The notes under the pieces are model-generated. The model searched no databases and was not told the DNA's origin. It saw only the letters and a program-made list of their open reading frames with translations. Made by a program: the position numbers and the translations under genes. Source: Rattus norvegicus (taxonomy: Eukaryota; Chordata; Mammalia; Rodentia; Muridae). From it: DNA of 64,000 nucleotides. Positions 13,168 through 24,556 of the stretch are shown in pieces. Position 1 is the stretch's first letter. Every line of letters starts with the position of its first letter. The stretch spans positions 159,312,976 to 159,376,975 of the forward strand of contig NC_086021.1 of assembly GCF_036323735.1 (NCBI RefSeq), in the 5' to 3' direction.

Positions 13168-14032
13168 AGAGGAGGTGCTAGGAATCCATCTCACATCGCA
13201 CCAGGAAAACCATTTCAGCAGAACATAAGCCACCAGCTTGGACCCATGATTTGACTTCAGGTTGTTTGTTTGTTTCCCTGCTCTCAAACACCCCTTCTCT
13301 TAGGAACCCAGACCTATTCAAGGTTGGTCCTTAGCTGTTGTGTTCTTTGTCCTTTCTATATGTGAGAATAGTGGCACTGGTATAGTCATTGCTTAGATCA
13401 CAGGTCATGATTAGTAGCATTGGCTCTTTAGCCATAGGCTTTACAATGTCATTTGCTTGATGTTAGCTAAGACCTTGTACTGCAAGATGGAAACTCCAGA
13501 AAGGCACTGTTGTCCATCATTTTCATGATTTGCATTTGTTTCTGCATGACTTTGAGCTAAGAATGCGCCTAAACATCCCTTCTTTTCCATTATCACAGTG
13601 TACAGAAGAGTATGTAACTTAGCATGCTAAGAAAAGGCAAACCTATATCTGAAAGTATCCACATTCCCTAAGTAAAGTCTAATATTTCCTCTTTAAAAGA
13701 AAATCATTGCTTTGGAAATGGCTCCCATGCTTTCTTTAACTGCCACAGGGGGAAAAAATCTTTCTCACCACTCCTGTCTAGATTGTTGGACTGGCAATTC
13801 ATAGTACTCAACGTGACTCTATCAGAAATTATCTAAAACAAAATTGTTGGTTATTGTGGGGGATTTTCTTAAAGCTTTTGAATTTGGAAAACCGTTCTTT
13901 AATCTGGATCTTTTGAGTTAATAAGATCCATCTTTAATCTGAGCCACAGCTTACATATATTAAGGACACTAAAGATGATAGATACCTCGTTCTCTTTGTC
14001 TGCTTGCCCTACCTCTGCCTAAGAAGGTTGTT

Positions 14033-14057
14033 TGTTTGTTTGTTTGTTTGTTTGTTT
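14033..14057. repeat. (TTTG)n microsatellite
   Basis: Six or so TTTG units in copy B. The corresponding part of copy A (near 5385) has a shorter, broken version. Confidence 0.9.
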
Positions 14058-14904
14058 TTTTCTGGTATTAGAGCCTGTTTCTTAGGAATTCTGATATATA
14101 CTGAAGACCAGGTGAAGCATGCAGCCACATGGACTAAACCACTACTGGATTCTTCAAGTTTTCACTGGTAGACAGGAAAGGTGGTCTAGTAGAACAACAC
14201 AGCTCTTAATCCAATCTAATAAATCCATTTGCAAAATGATAGATATTGAATCTATCAGTTCTCTTTATCTAGAGAATCTTTACTAATATAGCTGTGGGTT
14301 TTGTTGTTGTTCTTTGTTTGTTTATGGTACTGAGGAAGATGTGCTGCTTAACAAGAATGCTCCACCCTGTTGGTCATATGATTCCTCCTTTGCTCTGAGG
14401 GTTATTTCATGACTATCAGGCAAAAAGGATTAGCAGTTTACTTGAACACAGAAGAAGGCACAAAACAAAAATCTTGTTTCCTAAATCCCTCCTTAATTGT
14501 TAAGATTTCGGGCACCAATTCAGGTGGAGGTACCACAGATAACCTCACTGCAAATTTAGAAATGGGCTGTGCAAGTTATGCGCCTTAATTCTAGGTAGAA
14601 GAAGGGGAAGTGCCTACTGAGTGTTGTGATTTGAGCTCAGGCAAGTTCCAAAGCTGCAACATGGGAGGACAGAGGCACTGTCCACAAAGGGGAGAAGCAG
14701 GTGGTTGAACATCTGGAAGCTGGAGTAATGGGTCCTCCCTGGACCTGGGTGGGAAAACAGATAAAAGTTGTGTGAAATGCAAAGCTCTGCAAATCTCCAA
14801 AGGGACTGGTCTGTGAGGAGTAGCCTTGGCCTGGAACTACTCCACTGAGTCCCCTCAGCACACTTTAACCCTAAGGGTGGTGCTTGTGTCACTAAGGACT
14901 CACT

Positions 14905-15090
14905 AGCCAATCAGAACATCCAAGTGGACCTGCCAATCAGAGTAAAAGGTCGGCTTTTCTGGATGGTTTCCTGCAAGTTCCTCTCTGAAGCTGAGCAGTC
15001 AGAAGTGTTTCTTTTTGTTCTGTTCTGAGTACAGCTGCTGGGTGCTACGCAGAGAGCTCAGGCAAGCTTAGAAGTCAGCACATGGTAAGT
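14905..15090 (+). promoter_or_regulatory. Promoter-like stretch in copy B (possible)
   Basis: Two CCAATCAG boxes (about 14908 and 14934) are followed by a TAAAAGG TATA-like element near 14943. Some 130 bases downstream is an ATG directly followed by a splice-donor-like GTAAGT (15082-15090). Copy A keeps the first CCAATCA box (about 6294) and the downstream GAGTGCAGCTGC block but not the TATA-like element. This could be the promoter and first exon of a dead duplicated gene, or an LTR. No transcript evidence is available. Confidence 0.3.
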
Positions 15091-15810
15091 GCAGGGCCAT
15101 CTCCAACAAATGGGAGGGAGCTGGTGTGGTGGGTTGTCCCTGGGGCTCTGTGGTAAACAGCAGCCAGACAGAAGCAGTGACTTGTGAGGTTCCTTGTGGT
15201 TCTGTTCTCTTCCTGAATCAGGAGATGGGCGCTGAACAACTTCAGTAGGGTGGTTCCATCTGCACAGAGTATTTGGAAAAAGGCTTCTGTGTATAAACAT
15301 CCTTGGCAGGATGCCAAACTCGGAGAGACCTAGTTTCTCTACTATCCTCAGTAAGTTCTGGCCTTAGCAGTTAGCGTTTAGCTGTTAACATGAAGGTGTA
15401 AGATCTATTTGGAGTTAATTTTGTGGAGGTTGTAATACAAGGCATCTCATATGTTGGGTAGCTCTCCAATATTAAGCTGTGATGTAGAACAGTAAAATTA
15501 ATAATGGAAAGGATTTATCAAAATTGAGTGACACCAAGTAGAATGCCTCGAGTGACGATTGCCTCTAAAACACTGGACAGATACACTGTATGCTTATCAG
15601 GCCTGTTAGAGAATAGAATGCTAGTATACATGTGTTTCTTTACCAGGATTAATATTTGTCTACAGACCATAACAAAGGAGACAACTCTGGCTTATAATAA
15701 GCCATAAGGCCCATCTTGATATCAAAGAACAGACTTCTAACAAGTGGCTCAAGGGGGCAATACATGGTCACCACCAATATTAATGTTTGGTGTGGCACGA
15801 GGTCCGTTTT

Positions 15811-15909
15811 TCTTCTTCTTCTTCTTCTTCTTCTTCTTCTTCTTCTTCTTCTTCTTCTTCTTCTTCTTCTTCTTCTTCTTCTTCTTCTTCTTCTTCTTCT
15901 TCTTCTTCT
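15811..15909. repeat. (CTT)n microsatellite at the tail of the Mcl1 retropseudogene
   Basis: About 32 nearly perfect CTT units (GAA on the minus strand). It lies exactly where the poly(A) tail and left target duplication of the minus-strand Mcl1 retrocopy should be. Poly-Leu, poly-Ser and poly-Arg frames across it are artefacts. Confidence 0.98.
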
Positions 15910-18039
15910 CCTTGTAGAAAAGAAATACATATTTGTTTTATTCATACCAAGCTTAAACTTGTGTTAAACAAGTAAACCCTGAGAAGAGCACCGTGGTTAA
16001 GATTAGTCTGCTTTCCCAAAGAATTTTACAATTTAGTAAGTCAACAGGGGATTAAATGTCTTATATCTACCTGTGATCCTTAAATACAAAAACAGATTGG
16101 ATAATCAACCCTGCATATTTATAACTCGGATTTGTTCTACTATAACCATTCCACACACACAACTGGCTCTGCATATACACTAGAAGTGATCAAGACAAAG
16201 TTTTAAAAACCTGTAAGAAATACATTTCTAACTAGAGAAGTTGCAAATTTCAAAAGGCTATGGAAAAATTAAATCCAAGACTTCCTTCTCATGTTGAAAG
16301 AAATAGACTTTCTGTAAAAATATATACAATTTTTACAGACAAATACATTTCATAAGTTTTCTTAAAAATTGAGGCGGTCCAGTTTCATAACTAACTAATG
16401 AACCTTATTGAGTCAAGTACCTTTTGGCCATCACTAGACTAATAAACTTAAGCATACCTGGGCCTGCTTAGAGCGCCTCCTCCTTCACCCTCTTGTACAG
16501 CACTGCGGCTTCTAGCCAGAGATTGGTTACTTGTAGGTTAAACATCCATTTTACACAAGTCACCACCATTGTCAGGGCTTCTCTCTCAGCACTAGGAGCA
16601 GAGTAATGGATGCTGCATACTTATTGAACTCTAGGACCAACCTGGTGACTGGCCCCTCTTCCATCTCCAGACAAGGAAATCAAACCTTTCTGTTCACCCT
16701 TTCATTCATTCTAGAAGTCCTCCATGGCCTCCCAAAGTTTGCTGAGAGTGAACTTCACTTCATTCAGACAGTGACTCTTCCAGAGGGAGCACTTTTCCCA
16801 TGTATTTATTCTCGTTAGCCACAAATCTGTAGCCACTTTCTTTCTGCCCTGTTAAAATCCCGGGCAGCTTCAAGTGCACCTTCATAAACACATTTGTTCT
16901 CACAGAAGCATGTAGTTGGTGGCTGGAGGCTTTAGAGTCACCTATTGCACTCACAAGCTACCTTATTAGATATGCCAGACCAGCCCCTACTCCAGCAACA
17001 CCCACAAAAGCCAGCAACACATTTCTGATGCTGCCTTCTAGGTCCTGTAAGTGGAAGAACTCCACAAACCCATCCCATCCTCTTTGTTTCACAAGCCAGT
17101 TAAGCTTCGTCCTTACAAGAACAAGAACTTTTGTGATACTTTCTGCTAAAGGTGGATGCAGCTTTCTTGGTTTCAGCTCTTTAAGTGTTTGGCCACAAAG
17201 GCACCAAAAGAAATGAGTCACAATCCTGCCCCAGTTTGTTACGCCATCTTTGAAAACATGAGTCATCACTCGAGAAAAAGATTTAACATTGTCTTCGTGT
17301 TTAATGTCCAGTTTCAGAAGCATGCCCTGGAAGGCTGTCTCCTGGTTGAGCTGGGTGCTGTTGCCCATGCGCTGCAGGGTCTCCAGTGCCCTCCAGCCCG
17401 CCCCGCGGGGTCCTCTCCCAGAGGCTTCAGGTCCTTGGAGCCTGTCTCTGCTCCCGCAGGCAGCAGGAGATGATCTCCAGCGACTGGCTGTACAGTTCCT
17501 CAGTTTCCTGCTCAGGCGGCGGGGGGTCGGGGAGTGGGGGGGTGGGGGGTGGGGGGTGGCTTGGAGTGCATTGCCCTGGAGCTCTTAGCTGCCTCGCTCA
17601 CGTGCTCCAGTAGGGGCAGGACCACTGGGCATTTGCTGAGCACCTCGGGCTCACACCCTTCCAGCTCCTCCTCTGGAGACATGATGGAGGTGGCCAAGGA
17701 GGCCATCTGCTCTGGAGGCACCGTGAGGAGGCCAAGGGACTTGGGCAGCCGCCTCCCTGCTGACGCGGTGAGGTCGGGGTTCTCCGCGCCCATGGGCAGA
17801 GGTCAAGCAACAACCGGGAGCAAGACAGCAGAGCGGCCTCCCCTCCCTACTTGCACTGGGCCTGGGCCTCCTTGGCCATCCCTGCCTGAGAGCCGCAGAA
17901 GGTAGTGCAACAGCGGCACAGGTTCAAGGGGATTACAGTGTTTCTCCACAGGCCAAACATGGTTGGGCAGGTTTAGGTCAGGGGAGAGCAGGGAAGGCCG
18001 CAACTCCAGACTGGAGGCACTTGGGAGTCTGGAGTACGG
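15910..18039 (-). pseudogene. Mcl1: Processed pseudogene of Mcl1 (Bcl-2 family apoptosis regulator)
   Basis: The minus strand reads as a spliced Mcl1 mRNA. The start codon is kept at 17960, and a region with MSPEEELEGCEP lies near 17680. 17368-16958 matches the BH3-BH1-BH2-transmembrane half, with NWGRIVT (BH1), WLVKQRGWDGFVEFF (BH2) and the C-terminal membrane anchor ending AGLAYLIR just before the stop at 16958. The rest, to 15910, is 3' UTR with AATAAA near 15936-15941. There are no introns. The N-terminal half has an early in-frame stop after about 36 codons and frameshifts, and a GGGGT-rich slip near 17520-17560, so no functional protein is expected. Mcl-1 normally binds BH3-only proteins, Bak and Bax at mitochondria. 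The copy interrupts duplicated copy B, and TTTCTTCTT at 15809 and 18040 may be its target duplication. Confidence 0.93.
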
Positions 18040-18389
18040 TTTCTTCTTAAGAAAAGCCTAGTTTTGCCACATGGGAAAACCACTCCTGGTGACAACTCTT
18101 TGAGACTAAAAACAGTGTTGTGTTGAGGACTGGCCTGATCAAGCAAGGCTTCTTATGAGGCCTTCATGTATGGAGAATGGCACAGCTCCTTCTCACTCTC
18201 CAGTGCCATTAACAGCCTGAGGCTTAGGCTTTGGGAGCTTCCCTAAGGTTCTGATGTAGTGAGAATAAAATAGAGCTCCTTCTCTAAAGCAAGGAGAGTG
18301 CATGGAAAAGGTGGTAGTGTTCCGGACCAGGGCATTTGGGGTTGGGTCACAATTTCCATATACAGTTTAGTGCCAAGAAGAGATCATTG

Positions 18390-18735
18390 TCTTTTTTCTT
18401 TTATTGGATATTTTTTATTTACATTTCAAATGTTATTCCCTTTCCTGGTTTCCCAGACATAAACCCCCTATCCCATCCTCCTCCCCTTCTTCTAAATGTA
18501 TTCCCCTCCCCATCCCCCTCACCTTCCCAATCCCCTCCCCTAGACATTTCCTTACACTGGGGGATCAACCTTGGCAGGACCAAGGTCTTCTCCTTCCATT
18601 GATGCCAACGAGGCCATCCTCTGCTACATATGCAGCTGCAGCCATGGGTCCATCCATGTGTAGTCTTTGGGTAGTGGTTTAGTCCCTGGGAGCTCTGGTT
18701 GTTATTCTTTTGTGATTGCAAGCCCCTTTAGAAGA
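18390..18735 (-). mobile_element. L1 3' UTR fragment
   Basis: T-rich start (tail), then the complement of the L1 3' UTR polypurine region and the 'gggaccaagccactacc'-type block. Severely 5'-truncated to about 345 bp, as is common for L1 insertions. It abuts the right end of copy B. Confidence 0.88.
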
Positions 18736-19309
18736 GCTTATTCTTATGGAAATGATAATAGCAAACACATGCTGGTTTTCTGTTTATAGAGTAACACAAA
18801 TAACATGTTTTCCTTTTCATCAGTGAACAGCAAGTTTGGTATCAATTGTCATGATGTTACTGGGGTTACTACTCTCTATCATTTTGTGTTGCTCCATTCA
18901 ATATTAAATGTTCTTGTAGAGAAAACACCTTATAAGTAGAATACCAATTTTATGAGTAGGGTGGGTAGTGACAAATTTGTAGCTTCATAAAAAGGGACAG
19001 GCTTATATGTATTCCTAGTGTTCTTCAGGTTTAATGTTTTTTTTTTAATTAAAAAAGTTCCTTCCTAAAAAGAAAAGGAAAAAGAAAATTTTTGTACATT
19101 GAGGGTAAATTATAACCCTTTACATCACCAAAATACATTGTAAAACTGATAGTGAAGTATTAAAAAATGACAGGGACCTTCCAGGGATGAGGATAGGTCA
19201 GTAAGAATTAGAAAAGTTAAATATTGTCAAATTGCATTAATGCCCATGTTCATTTATCATAATGAAAACTTGCCCTTTGTATAATTAATGTTTGCCAATA
19301 AAAACATAA
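18736..19309. other. Unassigned AT-rich spacer
   Basis: No gene or clear repeat was recognised. A short run of A/T near 19037-19090 is the only structure seen. Confidence 0.3.
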
Positions 19310-19640
19310 ACTGAAGGGACTGCAACCCCATAGGAAGAACAACAATATCAACTAACAGGACCTCCCAGAGCTCTCAGGGACTAAACCACCAACCAAACAT
19401 GGATGGATCCACGACTTCAGCTACATATGTAGCAAAGAATTGCCTTTTCTGGCCTCAATGGGAGGGGAGATCCTTGGTCCTGTGGAGGCTTGTTGCCCTA
19501 GTGTATGGAGTGCTAGAAGGGTGAGGTGAGAGTAAGTGTGTAGGTGGGTGGGGGAGGAGCACTCTCTTAGAGGCAAAGGGGAGGAGATGGGGAGTTTGCA
19601 AAGGGGACAACATTTGAAATGTAAATAAATTAACTATCTA
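19310..19640 (+). mobile_element. Old L1 3' UTR (Lx-like)
   Basis: Plus-strand L1 3' end: 'aggaagaacaacaatatcaact', 'gagctctcagggactaaaccac', 'ggcctcaatgggagggga', then the G-rich block and 'acatttgaaatgtaaataaa' tail. The following (CT)n tract starts at the tail. Confidence 0.82.
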
Positions 19641-19642
19641 AC

Positions 19643-19645
<3 letters not shown>

Positions 19646-19705
<60 letters not shown>
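19646..19705. repeat. (CT)n microsatellite
   Basis: About 30 perfect CT units directly after the L1 tail. Confidence 0.98.
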
Positions 19706-19709
<4 letters not shown>

Positions 19710-19869
19710 ATTCTGCGGTTACTCCAGGATATATAGTCACATCTGAACACTTGGAAGTAAGATTTTGTGGTACGAGAGCATAAGACTTTTTCTTTACGTA
19801 TCTGGGTTATGTCACTCACTGTGGACGTTTCTAGTCCAATACAGTAAGTTCATTATTTTATTTTTCTTT

Positions 19870-22330
19870 AGAGCTAACTGTACATATGTACTACAGTTTC
19901 ATTATTCATTCTTCTGTTGAGGGACATTCAGGTTTTTTTTTTCTATTTCCTGTCTTTTGGGACTAGATCAACAAGAAACTGGGCTTTTGAGAAGTTTATA
20001 TTCAATCCTCAATTTATAATTTTCTTCATTTATTGAAAATAGATTCTTTTCCTATACCATATGCATCGATTATACTTTTTCCTCTCTCTGTTGCCCATTC
20101 CTTTTCTATCTCCCCTCCACTGCAGATCCTTACTGTCTCTCATTATCAAAGAAAATGCTTCTAGGGGACAGCAACCAAAGATGACAAAATAAAATATAAT
20201 AAGATAAAACCGAAACTACCACATTTAGTCTGAGCAACGCAACCCAACAGAAGTAAAACAGCCTAAGGGGAGGCAGAAGAATCAAAGACTTACTTGTTCC
20301 CTACATGCAGGAGTAACCCTCACTTTTGAATGTTTATGGGTTTTTTCTTCTTAGTTCTCTATATATTCTGGACATTAACCCTCTGTCAGGTGGAAAATTG
20401 GCAAAGGTTTTCTCCCATTCTCTGGGCCAATCCAGAAGCATAGGCTATCTGTCCATTTTCAACTGTTTTTTCCTCTCTTTCTGCCAAGGTTTAAATCTTC
20501 CATTATAGATTCCCTTCACTTCCTTGGTCTGATTTATTGCAATATAATTTATTTTCTTTGAGTCTATGAAGAGTGAGAGTGCTTTCTATTTCTTTCTCTT
20601 TATGTTTGCTGCGATGTATAGAAAAGCTAATATCCCGTAGATATTGATTCTATAACTTGCCACATTGCCAAGTAACTTTATCATAGAAGTATTCTGGTGG
20701 AACTTTGGGGGTCACTAAGGTATAGTATCAGGTCATCTGTGAATGGAGATAGTTGATCATCTTTTCTTATTTTTATCTGTTCAATGTTTTTCTCTTTCTT
20801 ATAGATTCAACGAGTACTTTGAGCACCACATTCAAAAGGGAGTAGTAGACATGGATCTCATTTCTGACGTTAATGGGACTGATGCAGTCTTTTCCCAATT
20901 TCAGTTGATGTTGACTGTGGGTTCTCATACATAGCTTTTACTACAGTGGGGTACAGTCTCTCTGGTTCTATATTCTCCAGAACTTTCATCATGAAGGCAT
21001 GTAAGATTTCTAAAAGGCTTTCCTGTGTCTACTAGGATGGTCCTGTGTTTGGGGTCTTTAAATTTACTAATGTGGTTTCTTACATTACATACATGCACAT
21101 GTTTAGCCACCTTTGCACTCAGGGAGGACACCAACTTATCATGGTGGATAAAATCTGTGACGCACGTCTGCACTCTGTTTACAAGGACTTAATGAGCAGT
21201 TTTGTGCCTAGGTTATCAGGGTTGTTGGCCTGGCACTTTATTTTAATGCTGTGTCTTTGCATGGTTTTGATATTAGAGGGAACATGGTGACACTGGACAC
21301 ATAGGAGCAGTTAGGAGAGTATTGCTTCTGTTCTAGTAGAGTTTTTGTTTGTTTGTTTGTTTGGTTTGGTTTTATGAATAGTTTAAGAAGGGTTGGTTGT
21401 TGATCTCTGGCCCTGGTTTTTATATTTAATGGCTCTTTAGCTGGAAGGCCTGTTATTAACAACTTCAAACTCTTCCCCTGTTACTGGTCTATTTAAGTTG
21501 TTGACTTCTTGGTGTAAGTGAAGTATTTTGGTGGAATCAAAAATTTAAATAATCCTTTAGGTTTTCAAGATTAAAGTAATGCATGGTTCTACAGTATTTC
21601 CTTATAATTGATGAATTTTGTTGGGGCCTCTTGTATTATTTCTCTTTTCATTTTCTATTCTGTTGAATTAGGGCCCTTTGTTCTATTGACCAGTTGGGCA
21701 CAGGACCTGTCAATCTAAGAATAAGCTCTCAATTTCTTCATCCTTTGTATTGTTTTCTTTGATTTGTACATGATTTTCATACTTTCTTGCCATCCACTGG
21801 GTTATGATTTGATTTCATTTCAAACAATATATTGTATCATTAAGTCATTTATTTATGATTTTCTTAAATTTTTTTTTAATGTTAGCATGTAGATTATTAG
21901 TTTTCCTCCTGGGACTGTGTCAGTGTTTGTTGTCTTGCATTCCCTATTTCATTTGGTTCAGGCAACATGTTTTATTTCCTTTTTTTCCCAATTACTATTC
22001 AGTAATGAGTTGTTTTATATCTGTAAGTTTGTGAATTTCCTAGAGATTTGTTTGCTCTCAATTTTAAGTTTTGCTACATTTAGTCAGTTAAGACAGAAAG
22101 TTATTTCAGTCTTTGCAACATTTTAAAGGTTTGTTCTGTTTCTAGGATGTAACTTGTTTTAAAGAAGCTTCCATTTGCTTCTGAGGAGAAGGTGTAATCC
22201 TTGGTGTTTGTGTATTATATTATATAGATAACTGTTAAGCCCATTTAACGATGATGTCAGTTAATTCTGATATTTCCCTGTTGTTTTTGTTTGTTTCTTT
22301 TCTATTTTTTGTTTCTTGTTTTGTTTTGGT
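19870..22330 (-). mobile_element. Old L1 ORF2, heavily decayed
   Basis: The reverse complement resembles ORF2 from the C-terminus (about 19900, complement of 'aatggaatga') through the reverse transcriptase region (20700-21300) to the endonuclease-RT linker (about 21640-22230). The order of motifs is right, but divergence and internal deletions are large and no frame over about 80 codons survives. Older than the other L1 copies. Confidence 0.8.
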
Positions 22331-22859
22331 CCAGATGATCTGTCTATTAGAGAAAATGTTATACTGAAATCATCTACCAGGAATCTGAAAGTAGGTGGAC
22401 CAGAGACATAGGGGAAAACAGAATACAACTGTTCTGGTAAAGAAATGTAGCAAGAAAATGACTTTATTACACACTTATATTTTAGTGTCTAACTCAGCCA
22501 TCATTAGAGAAGTTTCCTCTTGTACTATGACAGAATATAAGTATAAAACCTCTAAAAGGACAATGTGCAAAGATATTCTTGAAACAATCTATTCTACTTG
22601 CAATGTCTCAATTAAATTTCTCCCATACAGGAAACTCTGTGGTGGAGGAGGCAGAAAGATTGTAAGAATATGTGGGGTTGGGAGAAATCAAAAAACAAGG
22701 TGGGAGGCAGGCTAAGCTGTGGCCTGGAGAGTGGCGTATGGGGAGAGACAGGAGAGTGGGACCAAGGGACAGAGTGATGAATGGAAACCAGTGGCTGACT
22801 GGCAGGGATTGGAGGATCATCTCTAGAATGTGCCAGGGACATGGGCTGGGAGAGGCTCC
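22331..22859. other. Unassigned, possibly old L1-associated
   Basis: No gene recognised. The purine-rich part near 22660-22760 may belong to the L1 3' UTR that follows. Confidence 0.3.
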
Positions 22860-23680
22860 CAAGAGTCTATGAGGTTTACTTTAGCTGAGACTCCCAAATG
22901 GGATCTCAGTGGCACCTCCTATAGGCCGGCAGGACCTCAGGTGGAGAGATAAGGACACCAGCCCACTCAGGAAACTTGCGACCAAAATTTGTCCTGTGTA
23001 AAAGAAATGCAGTGATAATGATGGAGCAGTGACAGTGGGAATGGAAGACCCATCCCAAGAGCAAACATCAACTCTGACACTGTCAATGATACTCATATGC
23101 TTGCAGTCAGGAGCCTAGCATAAATGTCCTCTGAAAGGCTCCACCCAGCAACTAACTGACACACATTCAGAAGCCAACTGACAAACATTAGAAAGAGCTA
23201 GGGATGTCTTATGGAAGAGTTGGGGGAAGGACTGAGTGCCCAGAAGTGATGAAAACCCCACAGGAAGACCAACACAGTAAACTAACCTGGACCCTTGGAG
23301 GTTCTTAAAGACTGAGCTACCAAGGAAAAAGCATACACACATTAGACATATCCCCCCAACACAGTTATGTAGTAGATGTGAAGCTCAGTCTGTCTGCAGT
23401 TCTCCCCAAAATTGGAGCAGGGGCTGTCCTTAAAGCTGTTGCGTAATTTTGGATCCTGTCCCCCAAACTGGGCTACCTCGCCTGGCCTGAGCGGAAAGGA
23501 TAAGCCTAGCCCTGCAGGATCTTGATGTTTAGGTGGGAGATAATCAGGTCTGGGGGCGTCACCAGTGATCAGAGGAGAAGGGGAGTGCATGATGTAGGGA
23601 GGGACTGTGTGAGGATGCGAATGAGAGTAGTGAGGGCAATGATCCAGATAAAAAGTAAATGACTAAATGGAAAAAATATG
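22860..23680 (+). mobile_element. Old L1 3' UTR (Lx-type) hosting the ERV insertion
   Basis: A plus-strand L1 3' UTR of a family different from the young rat L1. Landmarks are 'gacaccagcccactcagg', 'aaatttgtcctgtgtaaaag', 'ttatggaagagttggggga', 'ggagcaggggctgtcc' and 'ctgagcggaaaggataagcc', ending in an A-rich tail at 23660-23680. The provirus at 23681 inserted within this tail. Confidence 0.85.
23675..23680. repeat. ERV target site duplication (left)
   Basis: AATATG, identical to 28123-28128. Confidence 0.9.
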
Positions 23681-23989
23681 TGCTGCGCCCAACCTCGACC
23701 AGCAAGGAAGACATGACCAGAGGAGATCTTCTTCAAGCAGTTTACTCAGGAACCTTGATACAATCTTCTGACCCCAGGGAGCCCCCGCACCACACTTAAA
23801 TAGCTAGCGCTGGCCAATCCTAGCAAGCCACGTGGATCATGCAGATAGGCTGTCACTATTGGAAGCTAGCAGGCCAGGCAGGCATAGCCAAATAAGGACT
23901 TGTTTACTACAAGGAGCGCTCACCCTCGGGAGGGTGGAAGGCGGAAACCAGTGCCATCTTTGAGGCGTGGCACGTCGCAGCTCCTTACA
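23681..23989 (-). repeat. ERV 3' LTR, 309 bp
   Basis: On the minus strand it begins TGTAAGGAGCTGCGACG and ends GGGCGCAGCA, thus TG...CA. It aligns over its whole length with 27814-28122: 12 substitutions (11 of them transitions) and two 1-bp indels. A TATTTAAG TATA-like box is present. AGTAAA (complement at 23741-23746) is the most likely polyadenylation signal; no AATAAA is seen. Confidence 0.95.
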
Positions 23990-24004
23990 GTTCCCCCTTT
24001 TTGT
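23990..24004 (-). promoter_or_regulatory. ERV 3' polypurine tract
   Basis: Minus strand AAAAAGGGGGAAC directly before the 3' LTR: the expected primer site for plus-strand DNA synthesis. 21 bases including this tract are repeated at 24952-24972. Confidence 0.88.
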
Positions 24005-24184
24005 TTAATTAATCAAGCAGGCAAAGGCACCGCTGAGCGTGGCAACCCCCTCGTCTTAGGATCATCCCTTCATTAAACCCATCTCAGGACACCTCGTCGC
24101 CCACAAGGTTCCATGCCTTAGGTAGAAGGGAAGTTGCCTGTCACTGGGCAGGGTCACTCACACATACTCAGGGGCGAGGTGCAA

Positions 24185-24545
24185 CTAGGTCTTCTGAATG
24201 ACAGTAAGCCAGGCTTGAGGGGACTGTCCTGCTTCAATGGCTGTAAATGCCTGTACTATCATAGCCGTGTGCCACCTCTGAACAAACCTCATTCTACAGA
24301 GACACCACAGGCTCACTAGGGAGACCAGCAGCAAGAGTCCAGCTAGGGCTCCCATACCCACCCACTCCCTCAGATGATTCATAGCAGCGCAATCCAAGAT
24401 GACAATCCCGTAGCCAGTCTAGCATCCGCACGTGTGGAGTTCATGGTCACGATGGCTACACGTAGCTGATCCATTAAGAAATCGAATTCTCCAGTCCAAT
24501 TACCTAAAAGATAACTTGACAACTCTTTAGACAAATTAGAGGAGT
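24185..24545 (-). pseudogene. env: ERV env remnant: transmembrane subunit C-terminus
   Basis: Two frames joined by a frameshift near 24395-24400. The upstream one (about 24540-24400) has a glycosylation site (NWTG) and looks like the membrane-proximal ectodomain. The downstream one (24397-24185, about 70 residues) has a strong hydrophobic membrane span (LAGLLLLVSLVSLWCL) followed by a basic cytoplasmic tail and a stop at 24185. The surface subunit, cleavage site and fusion peptide are absent: the pol end is followed almost directly by this piece. The first codon of the downstream frame is TTG, so it is not a real start. Non-functional. Confidence 0.75.
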
Positions 24546-24556
24546 GGGCTTAAAGG

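Larger units (their letters stand above)
13230..18330 (+). repeat. Copy B of the old ~3 kb duplicated sequence, split by Mcl1 retropseudogene
   Basis: This is collinear with copy A (4620-7480). Blocks up to about 15808 match 4620-7215 and blocks from about 18053 match 7216-7480. The 2.2 kb in between is the Mcl1 pseudogene and its (CTT)n tail, absent from copy A, so the retrocopy arrived after the duplication. Copy B also carries a promoter-like stretch near 14905-15090 that is only partly kept in copy A. Confidence 0.75.

Noticed and set aside
12963..13287. Val/Cys and Thr/His repeat frames
   Set aside because: Translations of the (CA)n tract.
15649..15975. Poly-Leu, poly-Ser and poly-Arg frames
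   Set aside because: All three are translations of the (CTT)n microsatellite.
16958..17368. A functional Bcl-2 family gene
   Set aside because: Only the C-terminal half is open; the N-terminal half has an early stop and frameshifts, there are no introns and it carries retrocopy hallmarks.
24185..24397. An independent 70-residue membrane protein
   Set aside because: The first codon is TTG and the frame is the tail end of a retroviral env, joined to its upstream part by a frameshift.
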